NCBI GenBank assembly: GCA_024234055.1
Contig: JACKOW010000008.1
Location: 1 to 64,000, forward strand
From: Rhodanobacteraceae bacterium
GTDB taxonomy: Bacteria; Pseudomonadota; Gammaproteobacteria; Xanthomonadales; SZUA-5
DNA: 64,000 nucleotides
Direction of reading: 5' to 3'
Of the stretch, positions 1 to 10,055 are shown in pieces (positions within the stretch are counted from its first letter, which is position 1; the number at the start of each line of letters is the position of its first letter). Below the pieces are notes generated by a model, which was given only the letters and a program-made list of their open reading frames with translations, had not been told where the DNA came from and made no database searches. A program made the position numbers and the translations under genes.

Positions 1-365
1 CTGGCGACCGCCACCAGCGAGACCACCGTCAGGGCGCCGCGGATGATGCCGAACACGGCTCCGAGCAGGCGATCCGTGCCGCTGAGACCGGTGGAGCGCA
101 CCAGACGCCCGAGCACCCAGCTCAGCATCGACCCCAGCATCAGGATGGCGATGATCAGGATGAGTGCGGCCACCGCCAGACGCACCGAGGGCAGTTCGAT
201 GCCACCCAGAAAGGTCTGGGCGAAGGGCCCGGTGAACTGGAAGGCCGCCCACAGCGCCACCACCCAGATGATGATGGACAGCGCCTCGACCACGAAGCCG
301 CGGATCAGGCTGATGGCAGCCGACAGCGCGATGATGCCGACGATCAGCCAATCCACCCAGATCAT
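1..365 (-). CDS. cvpA: CvpA family membrane protein (partial, C-terminus outside window)
   Basis: The reverse strand encodes an open N-terminus of about 121 residues beginning MIWVDWLIVGIIALSAAISL, with the ATG at 365-363 and no stop before the window edge. Three hydrophobic segments are visible (about residues 5-22, 28-46 and 66-90). The sequence pattern fits the CvpA/colicin V production family, inner-membrane proteins needed for colicin V secretion in E. coli and often next to purF. It starts 33 bp after the SPOR-domain gene stops, in the same direction, so the two are probably co-transcribed. The rest of the protein, and the expected purF, lie outside the window. Confidence 0.88.
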   Translation of the reverse strand, partial: MIWVDWLIVGIIALSAAISLIRGFVVEALSIIIWVVALWAAFQFTGPFAQTFLGGIELPSVRLAVAALILIIAILMLGSMLSWVLGRLVRSTGLSGTDRLLGAVFGIIRGALTVVSLVAVA

Positions 366-398
366 GCGTGGAGCCTCATTCGACCGCGCAGTGGAGCC

Positions 399-1349
399 TC
401 AGGGATGGGAAACCACCAGCGCATCGATCTTGAATTTGGCCTTGATCTCGGTCTGGATGCGCTGGGCATTTTCCCGTTTGACTTCCGGCCCTACCCGTAC
501 CCGGTGACTGGTCTGTCCACCGGCCAGCTTGATCGGTTCGACAAAGGCGGCATAGCCGGCTCCGCGGAGACGCGTCACCAGTTCATCGGCGCCGTCCTTG
601 CGCGTGAACACGCCGACCTGGACCGCCCAACCGGAGAGATTGGCGGCTGCTGGTGTCGACTGACTCGCATCGGCTGCCGGCAGTTCGATGACGGTGCTGG
701 CCAGGCCGGCAATCTGCCGCTGCGCGCCCAGACGAGCGGCGTCGGCCTCGGTGCGGGTGGCATAAGGCCTGGAGCGCACCCGGTGCAGCGATCGACCGGA
801 GCTGCTCTTCAGGACTTCAATATCTGCCGGAACCCCGGCCTTGGCCAGATCGCGCACCAGCGAATCGGCGTTGCTGCGCTCGGCATAGCTGCCGAACTGG
901 GCCAGGAAACGCCCGCCCTTCGCCGGGGTCGGCATGGTCGCTGACGGTTTCGTCGGCGGCGGCGGCTCGGCGACCGGCGGTTCCGCTGCCGGGGGTTCCG
1001 CCGCCACTGTTGCAGGTGTTGGCGCCGGCTTCGGCGGCGCAGGCGCGGCGGGGGTGGGCTCGGCGACCGGCTCGACGCCACCGGCGTCGGGTGCCGGCAC
1101 TGGCTCGGCCACGGTTTCCGGCGTATCTGCCGCCAGGGTTTCGGGGCTGGGCACTGGCGCGGTCATCGCCGGATCCAGCGGCAAGCGGCGGGTTTCGATC
1201 CCCGGCTCGGTACGCGGCGGGATGCTGAGGTCCACCTGCTGCGTGCGCGCCGGATCTTCTGGAGAATCCAGCAGCATGGGCACGAAGATCACCGCCAGCG
1301 CAATGATCACAGCGGCGCCTACCAGGCGTTGGCGAAGAGCATCGTCCAT
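399..1349 (-). CDS. dedD: DedD-like cell division protein with two SPOR domains
   Basis: 316 residues. There is a short cytoplasmic N-terminus (MDDALRQRLVGA), one membrane segment at about 11-27, and a long Pro/Ala/Glu linker to about residue 145. Two SPOR-type modules follow: GRFLAQFGSYAERSNADSL at about 146-225, and SGWAVQVGVFTRKDGADEL at about 239-316. SPOR domains bind denuded peptidoglycan glycan strands at the septum, and DedD of E. coli has a single membrane anchor and one C-terminal SPOR domain. Here the domain appears twice, the first copy being more divergent. Position between folC and cvpA matches dedD in many gammaproteobacteria. The symbol is inferred from context and architecture. 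Confidence 0.85.
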   Translation of the reverse strand: MDDALRQRLVGAAVIIALAVIFVPMLLDSPEDPARTQQVDLSIPPRTEPGIETRRLPLDPAMTAPVPSPETLAADTPETVAEPVPAPDAGGVEPVAEPTPAAPAPPKPAPTPATVAAEPPAAEPPVAEPPPPTKPSATMPTPAKGGRFLAQFGSYAERSNADSLVRDLAKAGVPADIEVLKSSSGRSLHRVRSRPYATRTEADAARLGAQRQIAGLASTVIELPAADASQSTPAAANLSGWAVQVGVFTRKDGADELVTRLRGAGYAAFVEPIKLAGGQTSHRVRVGPEVKRENAQRIQTEIKAKFKIDALVVSHP

Positions 1350-1429
1350 AGATATGAGCGGTCGGCTAGCGTGTAGACCCTGAGTATAGGCCGGCCGGCA
1401 CGAAGCGCGGCCTCCACTCGGGGCAACGT

Positions 1430-2698
1430 TCAGGCGAGAGCCGAGGCGACGGTGATGAAAGAGCCGAAGATCAGGATGCGGCCACGTTCCGAAGCCATGG
1501 TTTCGGCCATGGCCCGCGCCCTGGCCAGGGTATCGACGCTCTCGACCGCGACTGTCGCCGGCAACAGGCTGCGCAGCGCGCGGCTCTGGGCCAGCGGATC
1601 TGCGGCTCTGGGTGAGCGCGGGCGCAGGTCGAGCACGATCCAGGCAGCAAAAGCTTGCGCCAGCGGATCTACGATTGCAGCCAGATCCTTGTCGGCCAGT
1701 GCCGCGAAGATGGCGACCGTGGGTTTCTGCGGCTGGCCCCGCAGCCAGGCAGCCAGACTGGCGGCCGCCTCGCCGTTGTGGGCCACATCGACCCAGGTCT
1801 CGACCGCTGCGGATAGACGCTGCAGGCGCCCGGTCAGCTGGGTCTGGGCAATCCCGCGCGCCGCCGCCTGCGCCGAGAACGGCAGACGCTGGCCGAGCAA
1901 GATCCAGGCCCAGACCGCGGCGCAGGCATTGCGGGTCTGGTGCGGCGCCTGCAACAGCGGCGCCGGCAGTTCGATACTGCCGCCATCCGGCAGCGGGCAG
2001 CGCCAGTGCTGGCCCTGTACAGGCTCGATCTCGGGCAACACATGAATGGCAGCGCCGATCTGCTTGGCCACCTCGATCACGCTCGCCGGCAGATCCAGCG
2101 CCGCGATCACGGCCGGCCGCCCGGCGCGGAAGATATGGGCCTTGTCCCAGCCGATCTGCTCGCGGGTATTGCCGAGGTATTCCTGATGATCGAGGCCGAC
2201 GCTGGTCAGGATGGCGACATCGGCATCGATCAGATTGACCGCATCCAGACGCCCGCCCAGGCCGACCTCGAGAATGGCTGCATCCAGCCCCGCTTCTGCC
2301 AGCAACAGGAAGGCGGCGAGCGTGCCGAATTCGAAATAGCTCAGCGAAATCTCGCCGCGGGCCTGATCGATCCGGGCAAAGGCCTCAACCCAGGCCGCAT
2401 CGGCGGATTCCTCGTCGCCAATATGCAGGCGCTCGTTGTAGCGCAGTAGGTGAGGCGAGGTATAGCGACCGACCCGGTATCCGGCTTGCTGCAACATGCC
2501 CGACAGCAAGGCCACGGTGGAACCCTTGCCGTTGGTGCCACCGACGGTGATGCAGACCGGCGCCGGTCGCGGCGAGCCCAATGCCGCATACACGGCTCCG
2601 ACGCGATCCAATCCCAGGTCTATGCCGCGCGGATGCAGCCCTTCCAGGTACTTCAGCCACAGCGCCAGAGAGTCGCCGCGGGTGGGCACGGCACTCAT
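1430..2698 (-). CDS. folC: Bifunctional dihydrofolate synthase / folylpolyglutamate synthase
   Basis: ATP-dependent ligase of the Mur ligase superfamily. It adds glutamate to dihydropteroate and then further glutamates to folates. The P-loop VGGTNGKGST lies at about residues 52-61, the family motif LEVGLGGRLDAVN at about 141-153, and GLDHQEYLG shortly after. I start at the ATG of MSAVPTRGDSL (2698), giving 422 residues, the usual family length. An upstream in-frame ATG at 2737 would add 13 residues (MRGGEHVRGEGVG) with no family similarity that I recognise. It lies 58 bp downstream of accD, as in the classic accD-folC-dedD-cvpA order. Confidence 0.95.
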   Translation of the reverse strand: MSAVPTRGDSLALWLKYLEGLHPRGIDLGLDRVGAVYAALGSPRPAPVCITVGGTNGKGSTVALLSGMLQQAGYRVGRYTSPHLLRYNERLHIGDEESADAAWVEAFARIDQARGEISLSYFEFGTLAAFLLLAEAGLDAAILEVGLGGRLDAVNLIDADVAILTSVGLDHQEYLGNTREQIGWDKAHIFRAGRPAVIAALDLPASVIEVAKQIGAAIHVLPEIEPVQGQHWRCPLPDGGSIELPAPLLQAPHQTRNACAAVWAWILLGQRLPFSAQAAARGIAQTQLTGRLQRLSAAVETWVDVAHNGEAAASLAAWLRGQPQKPTVAIFAALADKDLAAIVDPLAQAFAAWIVLDLRPRSPRAADPLAQSRALRSLLPATVAVESVDTLARARAMAETMASERGRILIFGSFITVASALA

Positions 2699-2756
2699 GC
2701 CCACGCCCTCGCCGCGCACGTGTTCGCCGCCGCGCAACCGGGCTCAGGCACGAGCT

Positions 2757-3644
<888 letters not shown>

Positions 3645-3765
3645 AGTCAGTTTTCGTCAAGAATGGGCAAGGGAACAGGAGCAAATGCACGACGGGCGGA
3701 TGGATTCGCCGGGCTACTCCGATGGCGCAGTCTAACGCCGGACGCCAACGACGTCCGCAACGGGC

Positions 3766-4578
3766 TCAGTCTGGCGCCAGAGCGTGCAGGGCGTCGCGTA
3801 TCGGCGGCAGGAATCCGGCCAGGCGGCGATCGACGTCTGCGGCATCGACTGCGCCGTTCAATCCTTCGACCAGGGCGCTCCCGATGACCACCGCCTCGGC
3901 GTGCGCACCCAGTGCCGCTGCGCTCTGTGCGTCCTTGATGCCGAATCCCACGGCGATGGGAACCTGACTCAAACCGCGCAGCTCTTCCAGGGCCGCCACC
4001 GCACTGCCCTGCTCCAGATGGCCGGCGCCGGTGATGCCCTTGAAGGACACGTAGTAGAGAAAACCACTGGCCTTGGCGGCGATGCGCGCGCGTCGCGCCG
4101 GCGGCGTGGTCGGGGCCAGCAGGTAGATCTGGCGCAACCCCAGCGACTGCAGGGTACTTTCGTAATCCCCGGATTCCTCGATCGGGCAATCGACCAGCAG
4201 CATGCCATCGGCACCGGCACCGGCCGCGGCCTCGGCAAAGCGCGGAAAACCATAACGCTCGATCGGGTTCAGATAGCCCATCAGCACGACCGGCGTGCTG
4301 GCATCGTCGGCGCGGAAGGCGCGCACGCTGTCGAGCACATGGCTCAGACCCACATGCTTGGCCAGCGCCCGCTCATTGGCCTGCTGGATCACCGGACCGT
4401 CGGCCATCGGATCGGAAAAGGGCATGCCCAGCTCGATCAGATCGGCGCCATGGCGCACCAGTGCATGCATCACCGGCACGGTCAGGGCTGGATCCGGATC
4501 GCCAGCGGTCACGAAGGTGATGAGTCCTGGTCGCGCCGCGCTCTTGAGCTCGGCAAAACGCGCGTCGATGCGATTCAT
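3766..4578 (-). CDS. trpA: Tryptophan synthase alpha chain
   Basis: 270 residues starting MNRIDARFAELKSAARPG. It cleaves indole-3-glycerol phosphate to indole and glyceraldehyde 3-phosphate, and indole passes through a tunnel to TrpB. The two catalytic acids of the family are in place: Glu49 in DLIELGMPFSDPMADGP and Asp60 in the same segment. The phosphate-binding loop region (VGFGIKDAQSA) is also present. The frame stays open upstream to 4848, but that stretch overlaps trpB on the same strand and is a shadow. The start at 4578 lies 40 bp after the trpB stop, as expected for coupled alpha and beta chains. Confidence 0.97.
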   Translation of the reverse strand: MNRIDARFAELKSAARPGLITFVTAGDPDPALTVPVMHALVRHGADLIELGMPFSDPMADGPVIQQANERALAKHVGLSHVLDSVRAFRADDASTPVVLMGYLNPIERYGFPRFAEAAAGAGADGMLLVDCPIEESGDYESTLQSLGLRQIYLLAPTTPPARRARIAAKASGFLYYVSFKGITGAGHLEQGSAVAALEELRGLSQVPIAVGFGIKDAQSAAALGAHAEAVVIGSALVEGLNGAVDAADVDRRLAGFLPPIRDALHALAPD

Positions 4579-4618
4579 GCCTGTACTTCCTTGAACTGAT
4601 TCAGATGCCGCCGCCGTT

Positions 4619-5863
4619 TCAAAGACTGATGCCTTCGAGACGGGCGATGGTGTTGACGTCCTTGTCACCGCGACCGGACAGGTTGACCAGCACGTGCTGA
4701 TCGCGCGGCAGGGTGGCGGCCAGCTTGACGCCGTAGGCCACCGCATGGGCGCTTTCGAGGGCGGCAAGAATACCCTCGGTCTTCGCCAGTTGGTGGAAAG
4801 CGGCCAGGGCTTCATCGTCGGTGATGCCGACGTAGTTGGCGCGACCACTGTCCTTCAACCAGGCGTGCTCAGGACCAACGCCGGGATAGTCGAGACCGGC
4901 CGATACCGAGTGCGTTTCGATGATCTGGCCGTCGCCATCGGCAATCAGATAGGTGCGGTTGCCGTGCAGCACGCCGGGCACGCCGGCCGACAGCGAGGCC
5001 GCATGCTTGCCAGTGGCGATGCCCTCGCCCGCCGCTTCGACGCCGTAGATGGCAACGGCATCGTCGCCGAGGAAGGGATGGAACAGGCCGATGGCATTGG
5101 AACCACCACCTACACAGGCCACCAGCGCTTCGGGCAGCTTGCCGTATTCCTCGAGCATCTGGCGACGCGCTTCCTGGCCGACGATGGCGTTGAAATCGCG
5201 CACCATCTTCGGATAGGGATGCGGCCCGGCCACGGTGCCGATCATGTAGAAGGTGTGATCGACATGGGTCACCCAGTCGCGCAGGGCTTCGTTGAGCGCG
5301 TCCTTGAGGGTGCGCGAACCCGATTCCACCGGCACCACGGTAGCGCCCAGCAGTTTCATGCGGAACACGTTGATGGCCTGGCGCTCGATATCGACCGCGC
5401 CCATGTAGACCACGCATTCCAGACCCAGCCGTGCGGCAATGGTGGCGCTGGCCACGCCATGCTGACCGGCGCCGGTCTCGGCAATGATGCGGCGCTTGCC
5501 CATGCGTTTGGCCAACAGACCCTGACCCACGGTGTTGTTGATCTTGTGGGCGCCGGTGTGATTCAGATCCTCGCGTTTCAGCAGGATCTGGGCACCGCCG
5601 ACTTCGCGGCTGAGGCGCTCGGCGTGATAGATAGGCGTGGGCCGACCGACGTAATACTTGCGATCGCGTTCAAGTTCGGCGATGAATTCGGGATCGACCC
5701 GATAGCGCTCGTAGGCTGCCGCCAGTTCAGCCAGCGGCTCCATCAGAGTCTCGGCGACAAAACTCCCGCCATACGGTCCGAAGTGCCCGCGGGCATCGGG
5801 AAAGCTGGCGTAGTCGACGCGTTCAGTCGCGCCCTTGATCTCGGCTTGCACGATCCACCTCAT
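4619..5863 (-). CDS. trpB: Tryptophan synthase beta chain
   Basis: 414 residues from the ATG at 5863. This PLP enzyme condenses indole with serine. The Schiff-base lysine is K107 in [14 protein letters not shown], the catalytic Glu motif is [12 protein letters not shown], and the phosphate cup is [11 protein letters not shown]. The 5863 start overlaps the end of trpF by 41 bp. A GTG at 5851 (MRWI removed) would be equally readable, since AGGTGG precedes it closely, so the exact start is uncertain. The conserved part begins near [13 protein letters not shown], about residue 24. It forms a tight unit with trpF and trpA. The other trp genes are not in this window. Confidence 0.96.
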   Translation of the reverse strand: MRWIVQAEIKGATERVDYASFPDARGHFGPYGGSFVAETLMEPLAELAAAYERYRVDPEFIAELERDRKYYVGRPTPIYHAERLSREVGGAQILLKREDLNHTGAHKINNTVGQGLLAKRMGKRRIIAETGAGQHGVASATIAARLGLECVVYMGAVDIERQAINVFRMKLLGATVVPVESGSRTLKDALNEALRDWVTHVDHTFYMIGTVAGPHPYPKMVRDFNAIVGQEARRQMLEEYGKLPEALVACVGGGSNAIGLFHPFLGDDAVAIYGVEAAGEGIATGKHAASLSAGVPGVLHGNRTYLIADGDGQIIETHSVSAGLDYPGVGPEHAWLKDSGRANYVGITDDEALAAFHQLAKTEGILAALESAHAVAYGVKLAATLPRDQHVLVNLSGRGDKDVNTIARLEGISL

Positions 5864-6467
5864 TCATGAATTGCTGCATGCGACGCGGGCATTTGATGCC
5901 CGGCGCCGATTCGATTCCACTGGATACATCGACCGCGTATGGGCGAACCTGGCGGATGGCTTGCGCCACATTGTCCGGTCCCAGGCCACCGGCCAGAATG
6001 ATCCTCGGCGCCAGACGCGCCGGAATTTCTGACCAGTCAAAGCGCATTCCGGTGCCGCCCTGCTCACCACTGCGATGCGCGTCCAGCAGCACACCACGAG
6101 CCCGAGCATAGCGTTCGGCCGCGTATTCGACGTCAAGACCATCACCCATCGCCAGCGCTTTGACATGGGAACGCCGGAAACTGTCGCAAAACTCCGGCGT
6201 TTCGGCGCCGTGGAACTGCAGCAGATCGATCGGCACAGCGGCCAGGGTCGCCTTGACCGTGTCGGCGTCGGCATCCATGAACAAGCCGACGATCTGGATC
6301 AGCGGCGGGATGACGCTGCAGATCTCGGCCGCGGTCTGAGTACTGACCCAGCGTGGACTCCTGGGCACAAACACCAGACCGATCGCATCCACGCCCAGAT
6401 CGGCGGCGTAGCGGGCGTCTTCGGCGCGGGTAATGCCGCAGAATTTGACACGCGCCCGGTAGCTCAA
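5823..6467 (-). CDS. trpF: Phosphoribosylanthranilate isomerase
   Basis: 214 residues. It isomerises N-phosphoribosylanthranilate to the carboxyphenylamino-deoxyribulose phosphate in tryptophan synthesis. The catalytic general base Cys10 is in [11 protein letters not shown] and the general acid Asp is in [12 protein letters not shown]. The phosphate-binding end [13 protein letters not shown] is present, as is the [13 protein letters not shown] signature. No ATG lies near the conserved start. The best start is a TTG at 6467-6465 whose bases overlap the truA TGA stop (TTGA), suggesting translational coupling to truA. The open frame continues upstream to 6593 inside truA, which I treat as a shadow. 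Confidence 0.92.
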   Translation of the reverse strand: MSYRARVKFCGITRAEDARYAADLGVDAIGLVFVPRSPRWVSTQTAAEICSVIPPLIQIVGLFMDADADTVKATLAAVPIDLLQFHGAETPEFCDSFRRSHVKALAMGDGLDVEYAAERYARARGVLLDAHRSGEQGGTGMRFDWSEIPARLAPRIILAGGLGPDNVAQAIRQVRPYAVDVSSGIESAPGIKCPRRMQQFMNEVDRASRDQGRD

Positions 6468-7234
6468 AGCGTGTGCTCCGCCGGCAAGGCAAATTCGGCC
6501 GGATAGCGCGCCGCCATGAAGGTCAGCGCATGCGCGGCCGCAGTGGGGCCGGCCTTGCTGCGATCGCGCGCGGCCAGCACCTCGGAGATCCACTGCACCG
6601 GGCGTTCGCCGCGAGCCACCTTGAGCAGACTACCGACGAAATTGCGAATCATGTGGTGCAGGAAGGCATTGGCTTCGAAATACAGGTCCAGATGCTCGCC
6701 CGCTTCGACCAGGCTGATCTGGTAAACCTCGCGCACCGGTGATTTCGACTGGCAGGCGAGCGTGCGGAAGCTGGTGAAATCGTGCTTGCCGACCAGAGCC
6801 TGCGCCGCCAGGCGCATGGCTTCGATGTTCAGTTCCTCGCGCGCCCAGAGCACATAGCGCGCCTCCAGCGCCGGACGCGTGGCCCTGCGCAGGATTCGAT
6901 AGCGGTAGCTGCGCCGGCGCGCCGAATAGCGGGCATGGAAGGACTCGGACACCGGTTGGGCCCAGCGCACAGCGACGCTGTCGGGCAGGCGCGAGTTGCA
7001 GCCCATGATCCAGGCGCGCTCCGCGCGCTCGGCGCTACAGTCAAAATGGACCACCTGTCCCAGCGCATGCACGCCGGTGTCGGTACGACCGGCACAAAAC
7101 ACGGTCACCGGTTCGGCGGCGACAAAGGCCAGCGCCCGCTCCAGGGTCGATTGCACCGTGGGCTCCTGCGGCTGAACCTGCCAACCGAGGAAATCACTGC
7201 CATCGTATTCGACACCGAGTGCGTAGCGAGGCAT
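6464..7234 (-). CDS. truA: tRNA pseudouridine synthase A
   Basis: 256 residues. It forms pseudouridine at positions 38-40 of the tRNA anticodon arm. The catalytic aspartate is D52 in CAGRTDTGVHALGQ. The conserved FHARYSARRRSYRYRI segment and FLHHMIRNFVGSLL near the C-terminus are also typical. It sits between fimV and trpF, as in other Lysobacterales and in Pseudomonas. Its stop overlaps the proposed TTG start of trpF. A hairpin with a T-run separates it from fimV, so truA probably begins a transcript of its own running into the trp genes. Confidence 0.96.
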   Translation of the reverse strand: MPRYALGVEYDGSDFLGWQVQPQEPTVQSTLERALAFVAAEPVTVFCAGRTDTGVHALGQVVHFDCSAERAERAWIMGCNSRLPDSVAVRWAQPVSESFHARYSARRRSYRYRILRRATRPALEARYVLWAREELNIEAMRLAAQALVGKHDFTSFRTLACQSKSPVREVYQISLVEAGEHLDLYFEANAFLHHMIRNFVGSLLKVARGERPVQWISEVLAARDRSKAGPTAAAHALTFMAARYPAEFALPAEHTL

Positions 7235-7260
7235 TGCCGAGTGCGGGTCCCTGGAGCCAG

Positions 7261-7291
7261 AAAATCGAAGGGCCGGTTTCCCGGCCCCTCG
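7261..7291 (-). terminator. Rho-independent terminator after fimV
   Basis: Read on the minus strand, CGAGGGGCCGG - GAAA - CCGGCCCTTCG forms an 11-bp stem with one non-Watson-Crick pair and a GNRA-type tetraloop. It is followed by ATTTTC. It lies 28 bp past the fimV stop (7320) and 26 bp before the truA start (7234), so it is placed to end the fimV transcript. The T-run is short, so efficiency is uncertain. Confidence 0.75.
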
Positions 7292-7319
7292 AAGCGTGCA
7301 GCTTAGTCTAGCGCAATGC

Positions 7320-9962
7320 TCAGCGCAGGCCGTCCAGCAACTTGCGAGCTTCGTCCTTCTGCTCGGTGTTGCCCTCGCCGATCACCTCTTCCAGCATGCT
7401 GCGGGCACCGTCCGGGTCGCCCATATCCATGTAGGCGCGCGCCAGATCGAGCTTGGTGGCGACCGCATCGTCGCCAAACACGCCCAGGTCGCCCAGTTCG
7501 TCGTCCACATTGGGCGCCGGGCTGCCGGCCTCCAGCGAAGCGCGATCCAGTTCCGGCTCAGCCATGTTGGCGAAATCGATGTCCGGAAGGTCCAGAGACA
7601 ATTCCTCCCTTGTCGCTGCCACCGGCTCAACCGGCGCCGGCTCTGGCTGCGGCTCTGGCTCCGGCATCTCGGTAGCCGGCACGTCCAGATCGAAATCGAA
7701 GCTCAGCTCTTCTCCAGCGGAAGACGGGCTGGCGGCGACCTGTGGTGGTTCGGGCTGCGGCTCGGGTTCGGAGACCGGTGCAGCGACCGGTGCAATGGCT
7801 TCGGTCGGCGAGTCGAGATCGAAGTCGAAGTCGAAATTCGATTCTGCTGCCTGCAGAGGAGCCGCAGGCATGCCCGGGTCGACGGTCGGTTCGCGGTCTT
7901 CGAAAGCGGAGATATCCAGTCCGCTGTCCATCGGCTCGGACGGTGAATGCTCCGGCTCGTCGAAGTTGACCTCGTCTGGGAAGTCATCCTGCGGGGCGAA
8001 CATGGCGTGGCCCGGCAGAATGGTTGCGCCCAGCGCAACGGCCTGACGCCATTCGGGCTGGTCTTCGCTCGCAATCTGGGCGCGCATGGCACGTGCCGCA
8101 GTCTCGAACTCTGCCGCATTCTGGCGCCCGTGATAGAGCTCGAGCAGCGCCAGACGAGCTCGCAGATCGCCGGGATTCATGGCGATCTGGTCGAGCAGTG
8201 CCTCCTCTTCGGCATCACCATCGTCAGCCGCAGGCTGCGGTGCGTGGTCGGCCGGGAAGAAACCGCCGTGATCGTCGTCGTCCGCGGCGAAGTCACTGCT
8301 CTCCGCCTCCGGCTTGCGACGGAAGCGGGCAAACAGCAGACCAAGCAAGGCCAGCAGGGCCGCGCCTACGCCGCCGAGCACCCAGGGATTACCGAGCAAG
8401 CCGCCGTCTGCAGGCGCAGGCTCGGGCACCGGCTCCGGCTTGACCGGCTCGGGTTCTGCAACAGGCTGAGTGACGGCTGTGCTGTCTACCGGCTCTGCGG
8501 GTGACGGCTCGACCGGCGTGGCATCAACCGGCGGCTCGGGGACCATGTCTGTCGGCTCGGTCACGTCCGTTGGCGGCTCAGCAGGTTCTGTGGGCTCAGC
8601 CGGCTCAGCCGAGGTGTCTACCGGAGGCGTGGCGTCTTCGGGCTTCCAGATATCCGGCGTTGGCTTGGGCTCTTCCGTGCCAGCGGTGTCGACTGCCGCC
8701 ACCGGAGCCGCGGCAGCCTGGGCTTCGAGTTCGCGGATGCGTTTCTCAAGCTCGGCGGCGCGGGTCTGCAGCGACTTCAATTCGTCGTTGCGCAGCGACA
8801 GCACCTTGTCCTGATCGGTCTTGATCTTCTCCAGATCAGTCACGCGCGAGCGCAGTTCGCTGACTTCCTGACGCGAACTGACCAGATCTTCCTGAGAGCG
8901 TGCCAGGTCACCGCGGAGGTTCTTGATCACCTCGTCGCTGCGATCGAGACCCCCGGATCCGGGACGATCGGCAGCGCCCTGTGCATCACCGGCGCGTGGT
9001 GGCAGCAATTCCAGGCGCGAACCACCCGAACCACCGCTGGCCGGCGGCGTACGCAGGCTCTCGCTGGCGCCGGCATCGGCAAGCCGGGTCGGAGTCGCCG
9101 ATTGGGCGCTCTGATATCCGCGCCAAAGTTCATTCTGGTTGCGGACTGCCGCGGATGCCTCGCTCGCGGCGATCGAATTGACTTCGCTGCCACTCGGGAT
9201 GCGCAGAATCGCACCGCGCTTGAGCGCGTTGATATTTTCTTCGTAGAAAGCGTCCGGATTCATCCGCAACAGCGCGATCATGAAGCGATTCATGTCGCTG
9301 ACGCCGTCCGGACGGGTCGCCTGGGCGATTTCCCACAGCGTCTCGCCCTGGTTGACTGGCCCGTATTCGCCTGGCGTCGGCGCAGCAGGTTGCGCCGCCA
9401 CTGGCGCGGGAGCCGGAGCCGGAGACGTGGCTGGTTTCGGAGCGGCGACAGGAGCAACCGGTTTGGCCGCGGCGGCCGGTGCTGCCGGTGCCTGCTGCAC
9501 CGGGGTCACCGGCTTGGTGTCGCGCACGGGAGCAGTGGCCACTTGCGGGTTGCCCCGGGATGGCGCGCTCACGGGCGGATCCAGCAGAACTGTGTACTCG
9601 CGCAGCAAGCGGCCCTTGGACCAGTTGACCTCGAGCAGGAAATTCAGGAAGGGCTCGCGTACCGGCACTGCCGAGGTGACCTTGATCACGGCCTGGCCGT
9701 TGCTGGCCTTGCCTACGGCGAAGCTGAGCGGCATGTCCATGCGGGCGCGATCGATGCCCACCCGGGCGAAATCTTCGGCGCTGGCTAGTGCCACCGCAAG
9801 CCCATCGGCTTCCCCGGGGGCAGCCTGGATCACCTGGATCTCGGCATTGAGAGGCTCATTGAGCCCGGATTTCACTTCAATCCCGCCCAGGCCCAGCGCG
9901 TGTGCTAGCGATGGGATGGCGAGAATGCTGCTGGCCAGAAGTGTCTTGCGCGGTCCTTTCAT
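7320..9962 (-). CDS. fimV: FimV-like polar hub protein (LysM, coiled coil, TPR)
   Basis: 880 residues with a clean GGGGGAG ribosome site 6 bp before the ATG. Order of parts: signal peptide (about 1-23, ending SLAHA); FimV N-terminal domain (GLGGIEVKSGLNEPLNAEIQ to about 125); Pro/Ala linker; LysM-like module with NQGETLWEIAQATRP (about 200-265); coiled coil of about 75 residues (about 345-420); acidic Pro-rich stretch; one membrane segment (NPWVLGGVGAALLALLGLLF, about 525-545); long acidic cytoplasmic tail; and the C-terminal FimV/TPR motif KLDLARAYMDMGDPDGARSM. FimV homologues organise the cell pole and type IV pili and stimulate cAMP synthesis in Pseudomonas. It lies next to asd, as elsewhere. 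Confidence 0.93.
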   Translation of the reverse strand: MKGPRKTLLASSILAIPSLAHALGLGGIEVKSGLNEPLNAEIQVIQAAPGEADGLAVALASAEDFARVGIDRARMDMPLSFAVGKASNGQAVIKVTSAVPVREPFLNFLLEVNWSKGRLLREYTVLLDPPVSAPSRGNPQVATAPVRDTKPVTPVQQAPAAPAAAAKPVAPVAAPKPATSPAPAPAPVAAQPAAPTPGEYGPVNQGETLWEIAQATRPDGVSDMNRFMIALLRMNPDAFYEENINALKRGAILRIPSGSEVNSIAASEASAAVRNQNELWRGYQSAQSATPTRLADAGASESLRTPPASGGSGGSRLELLPPRAGDAQGAADRPGSGGLDRSDEVIKNLRGDLARSQEDLVSSRQEVSELRSRVTDLEKIKTDQDKVLSLRNDELKSLQTRAAELEKRIRELEAQAAAAPVAAVDTAGTEEPKPTPDIWKPEDATPPVDTSAEPAEPTEPAEPPTDVTEPTDMVPEPPVDATPVEPSPAEPVDSTAVTQPVAEPEPVKPEPVPEPAPADGGLLGNPWVLGGVGAALLALLGLLFARFRRKPEAESSDFAADDDDHGGFFPADHAPQPAADDGDAEEEALLDQIAMNPGDLRARLALLELYHGRQNAAEFETAARAMRAQIASEDQPEWRQAVALGATILPGHAMFAPQDDFPDEVNFDEPEHSPSEPMDSGLDISAFEDREPTVDPGMPAAPLQAAESNFDFDFDLDSPTEAIAPVAAPVSEPEPQPEPPQVAASPSSAGEELSFDFDLDVPATEMPEPEPQPEPAPVEPVAATREELSLDLPDIDFANMAEPELDRASLEAGSPAPNVDDELGDLGVFGDDAVATKLDLARAYMDMGDPDGARSMLEEVIGEGNTEQKDEARKLLDGLR

Positions 9963-10055
9963 GGAGCTCCCCCGAGGGCAGTGCGGCTTCTATTGGTGGC
10001 CGCGTATTAGGTCATTAAACTCGAAACGACCTTATGAGGCGAACGTAACTATAGA

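Noticed and set aside
7235..7319. trp attenuator leader peptide before truA-trpF
   Set aside because: No short frame with tandem Trp codons is present, and the hairpin here is best explained as the fimV terminator.
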